Assembly (NCBI GenBank): GCA_020747065.1 | Contig: JAGMVK010000023.1 | Coordinates: forward strand, 372,001-436,000 | Length of the DNA stretch: 64,000 nucleotides | DNA from: Cadophora sp. MPI-SDFR-AT-0126 | Taxonomy: Eukaryota > Ascomycota > Leotiomycetes > Helotiales > Ploettnerulaceae | Direction of reading: 5' to 3' | Notes under the pieces: generated by a model | Told to the model about the DNA's origin: nothing | The model's database searches: none | The model's input: the letters and a program-made list of their open reading frames with translations, nothing else | Position numbers and translations under genes: made by a program | Shown here: positions 42,939 to 51,535 of the stretch, piece by piece | Numbering within the stretch: the first letter of the stretch is position 1 | Layout: each line of letters begins with the position of its first letter

Positions 42939-43610
42939 ATGGCAACCAAGTTAACACTTTGTACTCAGGTCATCTCAACACTGACGAAACAAGCTAAAAA
43001 GTTTGGCACGATGTCGGTGCATTTTGCAAAGTCGGCGGATCTTGCGACAAGCCAAGCTAATGAGATTGACGTATGGACTTCAAAATTGATCGAGGCTGTG
43101 ACCAGGATCCGACAAGAGGCCACGGACGCTGCAGCAGCAAGTCAGGGACACGTCCAAGATAAGGTTCGCACGCTCAAAACCCAATCAGACTCAGCCAAGC
43201 GAAAGATACTAGATACCTCCGATTTGGATTCGCCACGGACCGTAAAGGCGAACTTTAGGATGATATTCGGACCACCAAGAGAGACAGAACGCAAAAGCAA
43301 CAGCGCTAAGGCAGTGATGGTAACGAACCTCATCAGGATTAACACCATCCGCGGTCTCGGTGAAAGCAACCCTGACGCTGTAATCGCCCTCTCAACGACT
43401 TACTCTACCAAGGTCTGGACAGAATCAAGCACGGACGTTTTTGACGGCCTCATTAAGCTACTGAAAGAAGAGAAGGAGCAGGATTGGCCGGAGGAGATAG
43501 TCGACATTATGGACGAACTGGAAGCAGAAAGGTCGATGAGTGTCGAGTTTAGAAATCTTCGCGGTACAGCCAACTTCACGTTCTTTCTGAAGGTTTTGAC
43601 TGACCAGTGA
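42939..43610 (+). CDS. protein of unknown function
   Basis: A single-exon frame of 223 residues runs from the ATG at 42939 (AAGATGGC context) to a TGA. The N-terminal half is helical and Ala/Gln/Lys-rich (TKQAKKFGTMSVHFAKSADL, then a probable coiled coil with QEATDAAAASQGHVQDK). The C-terminal half has a compact acidic helical region (LIKLLKEEKEQDWPEEIVDI). No family was recognised. It lies directly downstream of the array of promoter repeats, and no intron is needed. The cytosolic location is inferred from the lack of signal or membrane segments. Confidence 0.6.
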   Translation: MATKLTLCTQVISTLTKQAKKFGTMSVHFAKSADLATSQANEIDVWTSKLIEAVTRIRQEATDAAAASQGHVQDKVRTLKTQSDSAKRKILDTSDLDSPRTVKANFRMIFGPPRETERKSNSAKAVMVTNLIRINTIRGLGESNPDAVIALSTTYSTKVWTESSTDVFDGLIKLLKEEKEQDWPEEIVDIMDELEAERSMSVEFRNLRGTANFTFFLKVLTDQ

Positions 43611-44258
43611 GCAGCAAAAATCTCCCAGCGTCATGGCCGACGTCGTCGAAGATTGGGCGAGATTGACGGATCTGCACGGGAGATTGTGCCACTGCCACCA
43701 GTGCAGATTGGCGAGTTGGGTACTCAGACTCTATATGGCCAATATCCCTCCGGGATGAGTATGTGACAATCATCTTATAACTGTTCGCAACACTGACCTC
43801 AAAATAGCTCAATTGCCAAGTCTACAAGAAATGGCACTTATTGCACCATCCTTCAATCGCGGTATATAATACTACTCTTCTGCACCGACAAGGCTGATTA
43901 AACGACAGATCCAACGCAGGGTCGGGGTTACAGGGTGCAGACAGGCAGGCGTAAGCAAGAACAAGACAACTAAAATATCTACATTTGCTATGCAAAAGTC
44001 TACTGCTAATCATTATCATAATAGAAATCGAGCGCATGTACTCAAACGGGCCGATCAGCCAAGTATCATCCTTTGGCGAGCTCCTTTCGAATGCAATTCA
44101 GAGCAGCAATCAATGGAAAAAGGAAAGGGAGCTAGGAGAATCAACAACAAATTGCTGGACTACAATGATACCGCGGGACCCGAACCAAGATATTTCCATC
44201 ACCATATGGCTTGGCCGTAAAGACGGACATCGAGTAAACGTGGCATTGATGGTGGAGC
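43611..44258. other. intergenic, no gene seen
   Basis: Overlapping frames at 43985-44296 lack start context, conserved content and splice extension. They partly overlap the 3' end of the minus-strand gene at 44259. Confidence 0.4.
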
Positions 44259-44563
44259 CTACTTGGTCCTCCCCATCTTCACCCAGGCCCGGATAACTTC
44301 GACCACATACCCTTTGGGAATTTCTAGGGCGTCAACCGTTGTGTATCTCTTTGTAGTATCCGCCACGTTTGCTGGATCATAGATCATGATCTCCTCGCCT
44401 CTACCTGTCAACCACCTTGTCTCTTCTGCTTCCTCAAAATAATAATTTGGCAGATACTCTTGTTCTCCTCGAAGTGCTTTCTCCCCACGCTAGATATTAC
44501 AAGTTTAGCTTTTGATATGCAGTGAGAAGAGATGTGACAGACCTTCGCGGCTTTCGCGGACAT
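44259..44563 (-). CDS. small protein of unknown function (two exons)
   Basis: Exons are 44543-44563 and 44259-44489, with a 53-base intron (GTCTGT donor, CTAG acceptor). They encode 83 residues starting MSAKAAKRGEKALRG. The second exon has a dense, globular-looking sequence (YLPNYYFEEAEETRWLTGRG, then IMIYDPANVADTTKRYTT and GYVVEVIRAWVK). Only the tiny first exon supplies an ATG. Phase is kept across the junction. Family unknown; no signal peptide. The second exon alone lacks a start, which is why the gene is easy to miss. Confidence 0.5.
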
Positions 44564-45774
44564 GATTAACGGTTGTGTGTTATTGTGTTGCCTAAGCTCC
44601 CTCCTGTATGCCCACCAATGACTGGGAGATCACAAGTCCCGTCTCGTTTTGAAAAATGCAAGCCAGCGACTGTAGAGGAGAAGTCGAAGATACAAGGGAA
44701 CCGCCTTGCTTGACTCTGATATTGCCTCTGCCGTCCGCTAATGCGGTTGCTCAAAGTTTTGACGATAGGTGGTATGTCCTGGTGTATAGGGTATACTAAC
44801 TCGCAGATTTCGAAATCTTGGGTAGGTGTACAGAGACGACGGAGGAGACGTTATAAGAAAGGGTGGAAGTCTATTGCAAGTAAGCTCATGATATATTGCA
44901 AAGCCGAGGTCTAGGAAGTTTACCTCTGGTTTGAGAGTAGCCAAGATATGCTACCTTTTCTTGTCCTAGGCCAACAAAGATGAAGTTGATATGACAAGTA
45001 GTTTGCACTCTGATAGATTTTGTCGCGCTCGATATGCGAAATGCCGGAGAGTAGACCGTGGGCGCAAAGGGCTCAGAAACGAATCTGATGAAATATTTAG
45101 CGGGGCCGTTGATGTCGACTTGCGATGGAAATAGGGCACAAACGGCTGTCCCTCAGCGAAGGCGAAACGACGTCTATTGGCGGAGCTGGGCAGAGCTGGT
45201 CAGGCAGAACAACTGAGTCATCGCTGTCGCTCAGAAATGACCTTGGATGATGTTTGATCTCTTGCTTGCAATTCGAGAGGTTGATCAGGATATTCGTCAG
45301 GAAGAATTGTTTGCAGGACTGCAAGTGGTGGGGCTCGATACCATGTGATTTGCTCAGCAACCCGATAGTGGCCGAGAAGACGTTGGGCTGAAATGTCTTT
45401 CAGGCTCGTCGCAAAGGTTCCAGAAATTTAGCTCTTTGGGATCCACGCAGGATATCTGGCACCACTTCATCATCCAAGCCACCCTCCAGAATTTGCACAA
45501 TGTACGAAAGGTACTGTACTTCCACAGCTATGCGCCAACGGCCGCAAAATCCTTTCGCATGAGTGGAGAACACTGTGTCAGGATTGCATCCAAGTATCAA
45601 TCCAGGCATCGACCTTGATTAATTGATTGGCTTTCTAGCGATGCGCATGTAGCTCGGCCACAGGTTCTCCCGTTCCCGTTGCCTAGACAATGGATGAAAC
45701 GGTCTCGCCCAATTGATGCGTCTTCCAAATATCGTCATCACATTCGAGCTCAATAACAACCCTACTTCTACAGA
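44564..45774. other. region with one doubtful minus-strand frame
   Basis: A frame at 45400-45609 (minus, ATG at 45609, 69 codons, containing VEVQYLSYIVQILEGGLDDE) looks somewhat protein-like and might be an exon, but no partner exons were found. The frame at 45097-45360 is of lower quality. A gene here cannot be confirmed or excluded. Confidence 0.35.
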
Positions 45775-48111
45775 ATGTCCTCAAGGCGGGAATCAGAGTT
45801 TGCGCGCCTTGAGCAACTGCTTCGAGAAGCAGATGAGCGAGCAGAGCAAGAGCGAAGGCGTGCAGGGGAAGCCGACGAGCGTGCAGAACGAGAACGAAGA
45901 CGTGCGGAGGACGAGCAGCGAAATCGAAAGGAGGCCGACGAGAGGGCAGAACAGGAGCGAAGGCGCGCAGAAGAACAGGAAGAGAGGACAAGACGCACAA
46001 CATTCGAAGAATACATACGTGCCTGCCATACACTTCTCTCGAAACCACTTCGTATCCAGACAGACAAGAGCCTCAGCACACAGGGCTCGATTACCAACCC
46101 CAAGAACAAACCCTGCCCGACCCTGTTGAAGCCTTGGACGACCTTTCCAGTACTGCAGCAGCAGCTTTTCGAAAGAACTTGTGAATACATACCACGAGAC
46201 GCAGGACTTTTCAGCTCAATCCAATACCTCACAGAGCTTGGGCAAGACCTTTGCGACCGGCCACTGGCAAGCGAAAAGGATTTGGAGGCATATCAGCGCT
46301 TAGCCGTTGAGCGACCGACAACGCACATCATCTCCCGCCTTCAACTGATAGAAGAGGCTCGCCGTGAGCTCAACTTAAGCGGTGGCATCATTTTCGAGAA
46401 CCACGCCAACACCCTCAGTGATAGCAACGAAGAGGTCCAGCAAAGTCTGCAAGATCTCCGCATCTCAAACAAAGGACAAGCCTCAAGCTCGAATCCAAAG
46501 CCGCGAAACGCCGATCAGATTTGCGTATACAAGGAGGCAGATGGCACACGGAGCCTGTGTATGGTCGTGGAATACAAACCGTCTCACAAGCTATCGGTCT
46601 TTAATCTGCGGGCTGGACTTTTGCGAGCTGACAAAGGATCTATAGACATTCCGAAGGATGTCATCAATCGGATCACAATACCCACCGATCCGGAGGACAA
46701 GTTTGTGTACCACTCTGAGTGGTTGACGGCAGCAGCTCTAACGCAAACATATACTTATATGATTGAGAACGGCCTCGAGTACAGCAAATTGGTTACAGGA
46801 GAAGCCGATGTCTTCCTTCAGGTCAGGGAAAATGAGCCAGATACGCTTTATTATCACCTCGCTGAACCCAACATCGAAGCCGAAGCTCAAGACGAAGCCG
46901 ACATATTGTTGTGTCGTACCGCAGTCAGCCAGACCTTAACCTTCTGCTTGATGGCACTAGACTCGAAGCCTCGCAGCCAAAAATGGCGAAATCACGCGCT
47001 GGAGAATGCCTACAAGGCAGTGATCGATCACGAAGCAATCTTACGACAAATACCCCCTGAAGAGAAGAACTTGACTCCACCATCCTCGGTATTTCATGCG
47101 CGAATCCATCCTTTCAAGCGGTCACCGATTATATTGAGACCTAGAAAGTCAAGGAATAGCTGTGGCTCTGCCGAGATAATTTTGCACGAAGATCCACAGA
47201 GTCCGAGTGGCTCATCGGATGAGACCTCAGACGTTGATACACCAAGCAAGTCAAGGGCTCGTACGCGCCAGTCTGGTACGGGACAAATGCGATCTATCAA
47301 ATCATCACAAGTGGTTGAAGAGAGCGATGTTCGCCACCGAAGATACTGCACACGTGCCTGCTTGCTAGGACTTGTTCGAAAACGTCCTTTGGACGATGCT
47401 TGTCCAAATGTCAACACACATCGTGCTCATGGAGATGGCATTCGCCATGCTTTGGGTCGGAAGTCCCTTGCGAAACAAATGTCACGCCAACTCGCCCAAG
47501 ACCCCGATAGTGGATGCGAACCACTTGAAAAACAAGGGAGTCGTGGTGCTTTATTCAGATTGACTCTGAAATCGTATGGATATACTTTCGTTGCAAAAGG
47601 GACTGTGGTAGCATTCAAAGCAATGTTAAAGCACGAAGGCGTAGTCTACCGGCACTGCGAAGTTCAAGGAGAGCTTGCACCAGTACCAGTTTACCTTGGG
47701 AATATCTCTCTCGTCCGCCCTTACTTTCTAGATGTCGGAGTCAGAATAGTTCACATGTTGCTCATGTCATGGGGAGGCGAGCAAGCATGCAAGGCTTTGA
47801 TGTTGGCCATGGGACGGGATTTGGCTGCGGAAACGAGCGAGGCAGTTACAAAGCTGTTGAATTGTGGAGTGGAGCATCATGATGTACGGCCACCGAACGT
47901 GCTATGGAATCCCGAGACCAGAAATGTGGTGCTGGTGGATTTTGAGCGATCAGAGATTTTGAAGCAGGCGTCAGTTCTTCAGGAGACTTCGCCGAACCGG
48001 AAGCGGAAGCAACTCCACTTAGACCTCAAGGCCTCTTGTCGAAGTCTTTCTGGCCCACTATTCATCAACCCTGGCAAGCGCTTCGATTGGACCGATCATG
48101 TGTTTAGGTAG
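45775..48111 (+). CDS. coiled-coil protein with C-terminal protein-kinase-like fold
   Basis: A single frame of 778 residues runs from the ATG at 45775. Residues 5-75 form a highly charged coiled coil made of repeats of the type ADERAEQERRRA. Residues 80-430 are a globular region with conserved-looking motifs (CMVVEYKPSHKLSVFNLRAG). The C-terminal ~200 residues resemble a protein-kinase-like fold: GVEHHDVRPPNVLWN at 700-712 corresponds to the catalytic loop (Asp703, Asn708), and VLVDFERSE to the DFG position (Asp722, here DFE). The N-lobe glycine loop is not obvious (KGTVVAFKAML could hold the lysine). Such kinase-like proteins are multicopy in many filamentous ascomycetes and mostly uncharacterised. 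No intron is needed. Confidence 0.75.
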   Translation: MSSRRESEFARLEQLLREADERAEQERRRAGEADERAERERRRAEDEQRNRKEADERAEQERRRAEEQEERTRRTTFEEYIRACHTLLSKPLRIQTDKSLSTQGSITNPKNKPCPTLLKPWTTFPVLQQQLFERTCEYIPRDAGLFSSIQYLTELGQDLCDRPLASEKDLEAYQRLAVERPTTHIISRLQLIEEARRELNLSGGIIFENHANTLSDSNEEVQQSLQDLRISNKGQASSSNPKPRNADQICVYKEADGTRSLCMVVEYKPSHKLSVFNLRAGLLRADKGSIDIPKDVINRITIPTDPEDKFVYHSEWLTAAALTQTYTYMIENGLEYSKLVTGEADVFLQVRENEPDTLYYHLAEPNIEAEAQDEADILLCRTAVSQTLTFCLMALDSKPRSQKWRNHALENAYKAVIDHEAILRQIPPEEKNLTPPSSVFHARIHPFKRSPIILRPRKSRNSCGSAEIILHEDPQSPSGSSDETSDVDTPSKSRARTRQSGTGQMRSIKSSQVVEESDVRHRRYCTRACLLGLVRKRPLDDACPNVNTHRAHGDGIRHALGRKSLAKQMSRQLAQDPDSGCEPLEKQGSRGALFRLTLKSYGYTFVAKGTVVAFKAMLKHEGVVYRHCEVQGELAPVPVYLGNISLVRPYFLDVGVRIVHMLLMSWGGEQACKALMLAMGRDLAAETSEAVTKLLNCGVEHHDVRPPNVLWNPETRNVVLVDFERSEILKQASVLQETSPNRKRKQLHLDLKASCRSLSGPLFINPGKRFDWTDHVFR

Positions 48112-49414
48112 TCTACCGCAATTCAAATCAGTAATGATCACACCTTGGCTCACTTTCTACCGCCGCGATATCCTCCCTCCTTGCTCCGTTGTCGTTGACT
48201 CGCCCGCATCCATTTACATGCTGAGGCGCGGAAAAGCCTTCATTACGACCGTCGCGCAGGAACCACTTGCATTTCCCGCGCGAGCAGGTCTGAGGAGGAG
48301 GTCCAATTGATTCCTTGCACAACTCGCCCCATCGAAGATCCTGCTGCGGTCTTTTCCATAAATAGTCAATACGATGTGAGTCATCGACGCTTCCTTTCGG
48401 AGGTATGTAAGAAGGGCCAAGCCGACTGGTCATAGTGTTTGACAGGATGCTGCACTTAACAAAGCCACGCCATTTGTCTGTATTGCTCCACCCTTTGCCA
48501 GCTGGTAGCAGTTCATGCACAGGAGCTGCAAGTCAATGATGCGTAACGTGGATTCTACATTTGTGGTGCAAGACCATGAGTGCGGAAGAACTGAAGAGAT
48601 ATTGATTTCAGGCATATTTGGATGCGTAAATTAATCGATTCGCAAGAGCACGTATAGCGTATATTAGACATTCAACCTTGTTCAGTCCCTCAACCCCCCG
48701 GCACAACCTTGGCTTCTTTATGATGCAGCACGGATATGTTCCGAACGGACGTTATAGTCGTTTCCGGTGGCATCTTCTGTGCACTAATTTCTCAGTAAAC
48801 TGTGTACTGTTTTAGATATTGCAATGAAAAAACGTACTACAGGCATCAAAGTACTAGTCGTTTTACTACTGACTGTCCCTCTGGTCCATTCATCTTCACC
48901 AGCTAAAGTTGTACTTTTCAGTACAGAACGTTACATCAGGACAGCATCACTAACGTTTCTGGAACCAAATATCATCACCAGCGACATGGTAAGCTTTTGT
49001 GTAAGAATTGGCCGGAGGAGACATTTTGCCTAGAAGTGAGACGGCGGTGCAGGGAGGTGGTTGGGAATGGAGAACGTTGGTGAAGGGAGATGGTAGTGAA
49101 GGACGACGGTGGCGAAAATATATACTTACAATAGAGGCTGTGAAAGCCGTGACTTTCCTCCCAATTGTAACAAGTGATAGCGCTCATCCGGCTGTCATCG
49201 GTCATATGGAGCACCCAGCATTCGCATTGCTGGCGTGTCACATCTCAATTGGCTCCTAAGCTTCTCCCATCGTTTGGCGAATATGATCGATCGGTGCGTG
49301 CAGATTTCTTGGTGGGGTGGGCCGTGGCCTAAGGGGACAAAAGTAGCCCGGCGTTGTTTCGTGTCACACCTCTGTTCATCTCCCGTTTACTTTTTCTTCC
49401 ACAACGAAGTCAGA
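48112..49414. other. region with two doubtful short genes
   Basis: On the minus strand, a frame at 48128-48520 has a protein-like middle (SYIPPKGSVDDSHRIDYLW, then CKESIGPPPQTC) but only a GTG start and no consistent upstream exon. On the plus strand, a frame at 48824-49033 starts with a textbook signal-peptide-like sequence (MKKRTTGIKVLVVLLLTVPL, then VHSSSPA) and could be the first exon of a small secreted protein (GTAAGC donor near 48990). Neither was promoted to a gene call. Confidence 0.35.
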
Positions 49415-50956
49415 ATGTCACCAACGCCAACCCCCAGCATATTCAGATACGCTAAGTTCAATCTCAATGCTCTCATTAAACATGCAGAGGAACTTCGGAG
49501 CGCGCGATGTTCCTGTGATGCTTCGCAGGAACCTATGGCTGGCAGTCACAATTGGGCCCTTGTTCTGACATTTGATGACAAGGGGGAGGACTGGATCTTT
49601 CGCTCTCCTCGGTTGGACAGTGGGTTTTCTGAGGAGACTATCGCCATGATGGTTGAAAGCGAGGTCACATCGATACAGGTTTCCAAGCTAAATTGCATCC
49701 CTGTTGTGGAGGTAAAAAGCTACTGGTAAGCAAGCTATCGATGACCAAAATATGTTGCCATGACACTAACATACTCACCAAGCGCTTCTGCGATGAATAC
49801 TATTGAGATAGCCTACATGCTGACCACGAGGGCTCCTGGGTTCTCTATCAGCAGCAAATTTCTTTGGAACCCCTATGCAGAGGGCGTCAAGCTACCCCGC
49901 AATCCACTTCCTTGCCTTCCAATAGCAGCTAAGGAAAAGATTATAAGGCAGCTTGGATTTCTGATCGCAAGAATCTTACAGTCGCCTTTTGAGGAGATTG
50001 GATCGCTCTATGAAAGGGAGGGAAAAGTCCGTGTAGGGCGATGTCTTTCTCGTACCTTGACGTGGTCTGGGCGAGATCTCTGTGGGGAAATCGCCAGAGG
50101 TCCATTCAGCAACGACAAAGATTACTACGACTCCGTACTCTCTGCACTACGCTACCACGCCGAACAGCTACCTCTGAGTCACCACCTCTTTCTCGCTCCT
50201 GTTCCGAAAGCAAAAGACTTTAAGACTGTATCTAATTATAGGTCTGCCGTTCAGCTATGGAATGATTTCGCCACTGTCGACCAGAAGATCGATAGCAGCA
50301 AGAATCGACTGGACTATATCGCTATGGCACACCTTATGCGCGATATCATACCGTCAATTTCAATTTCTCAGCAAAAGTACTACCTGAAACCTCCAGACCT
50401 CAGCATATCAAATATCTTCATTGACGATGCTTTCAACATTACTTGCATCATCGACTGGACGTCCTGTTTTACTGTTCCTCTTCCGACACTCTTGATCACC
50501 CCAAGCTTTCCTCATCCGAGAGACGATGTGGATCCAGACATGGCATCAATCTTTAAAGAGAGCGTCATTAGTCACTCTTCTCAAATGAAGGACGTGCTGG
50601 AAGATCCTGCGTCTTGGGATCTTGCTCAAAAGTCCCGGTTGCTCATGCAACTGGCTGATCTCGATGGTTACGAAGACTACCATCACTTCATTGAGTTGTA
50701 TACATCAGTTCATACAGATCTTAGAGGGACTGATGTGCGGGGGCTGTTTGATGCCCTCCGTATCAACGATACTTTCACTAGCCAAGCTAAATCGCGAGTC
50801 ACTGAAGATCTGCCTGCAAGCGAGATCCAGAGAAAGGAGAAGGAGTATTTTACTCACTCTCGACCTGGTGCTGAAGATTTGGCAAGGAAACTCTCTGATA
50901 AGGCAGGAACGAAAGCAGGTTTTGTTGCAGATTGCAGTATATGGAGCAGTGTTTAG
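49415..50956 (+). CDS. APH-family kinase-like protein lacking the catalytic-loop histidine
   Basis: Exons are 49415-49725 and 49783-50956. The 57-base intron has a GTAAGC donor, a CACTAACA branch site and an AAG acceptor. The product is 494 residues. The protein follows the fungal aminoglycoside-phosphotransferase-like family: an N-lobe start, the REGKVRVGRCLSRTLTWSGR region, the catalytic loop PPDLSISNIFIDD (Asp309, Asn314) and the metal-binding IIDWTSC (Asp328). In the family the loop normally begins HxD; here the histidine position is proline, so activity may be altered. Substrates in fungi are unknown. It shares kinase-fold ancestry, but no clear sequence similarity, with the gene at 45775. 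Confidence 0.8.
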
Positions 50957-50995
50957 CTGGCTAGAGCTCCGAAACCGGTGGCAGCGTGGCGATTT

Positions 50996-51095
50996 ACTAT
51001 CCTAAAAAAGAATCTTTCCATATACGTTTTTCTAAATCAAGACTGCGATGCAAAGGCGAAAGGCAAGGCGAGTGATGTGACCTAGTATCTTTTTA
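50996..51095. repeat. dispersed repeat shared with 23227-23321
   Basis: This is the second copy of the AAGAATCTTTC / CAAGACTGCGATG / GGCAAGGCGAGTGA block, directly after the stop of the APH-like gene and at the border of the transposon-rich region. Confidence 0.75.
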
Positions 51096-51192
51096 GAAGT
51101 CCTCGTAATTTTAAACAGCTAGTTCTGAGCTACCTCCACAGGTATATGATACCTGTGGGCACGTGACTATAACTCAGGGACCTGGATTGCCC

Positions 51193-51340
51193 GAAGGGGG
51201 TTGACAGTGGGTCTCGTCCACGGGTGTAGGGCGGTAAGGCAATGCATTCCATAGAACAGTGTTGATTATTCTGATTTTCCCCAGAAATTTCCTGGATTGG
51301 TGAGGCCAGGGCTGGACGAGACCCACTGTCAACCCCCTTC
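51193..51340. repeat. foldback element with 28-base perfect inverted arms
   Basis: The arm at 51193-51220 (GAAGGGGGTTGACAGTGGGT followed by CTCGTCCA) is found as its exact reverse complement at 51313-51340, separated by 92 bases. The similarity continues imperfectly a few bases beyond both arm ends. A shorter hairpin (CCACAGGTAT/ATACCTGTGG, 51135-51157) lies just before it. It looks like a non-autonomous DNA element. A decayed relative may lie at 60083-60165. Confidence 0.85.
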
Positions 51341-51445
51341 CGGACTTCAATAAGTCTATGAAAATAAAAGTTCCGAATCAACCAGGGGCTCCTCCTCACC
51401 ACCTCATTCCCCCGACCCTTCAATGTCGATGGGGATTTTGAGGAT

Positions 51446-51535
51446 ACCCATTCGATATTAATAGTTATAATGACCACCTCGCTTAAAATATCCACATAAG
51501 ACTAGTAATAACTACCATAAAACGGCTGGCAATAG
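51446..51535. repeat. AT-rich direct repeat (second copy 52844-52938)
   Basis: ACCCATTCGA(A)TATTAATAGTTA, then TTCGCTTAAAATATCCAC (CTCGCTTAAAATATCCAC in the first copy) and AAGACTAGT(A/G)ATAA, recurs 1.4 kb downstream in the same orientation. On the minus strand both copies open a frame starting MDILSEVV, which then diverges. The pair may be the ends of a decayed element. Confidence 0.75.

Noticed and set aside
45683..46232. Long minus-strand frames opposite the coiled-coil region of the kinase-like gene
   Set aside because: They are shadows produced by the repetitive Arg/Glu/Ala codons on the plus strand; their Cys/Ser/Leu-rich composition is an artefact.
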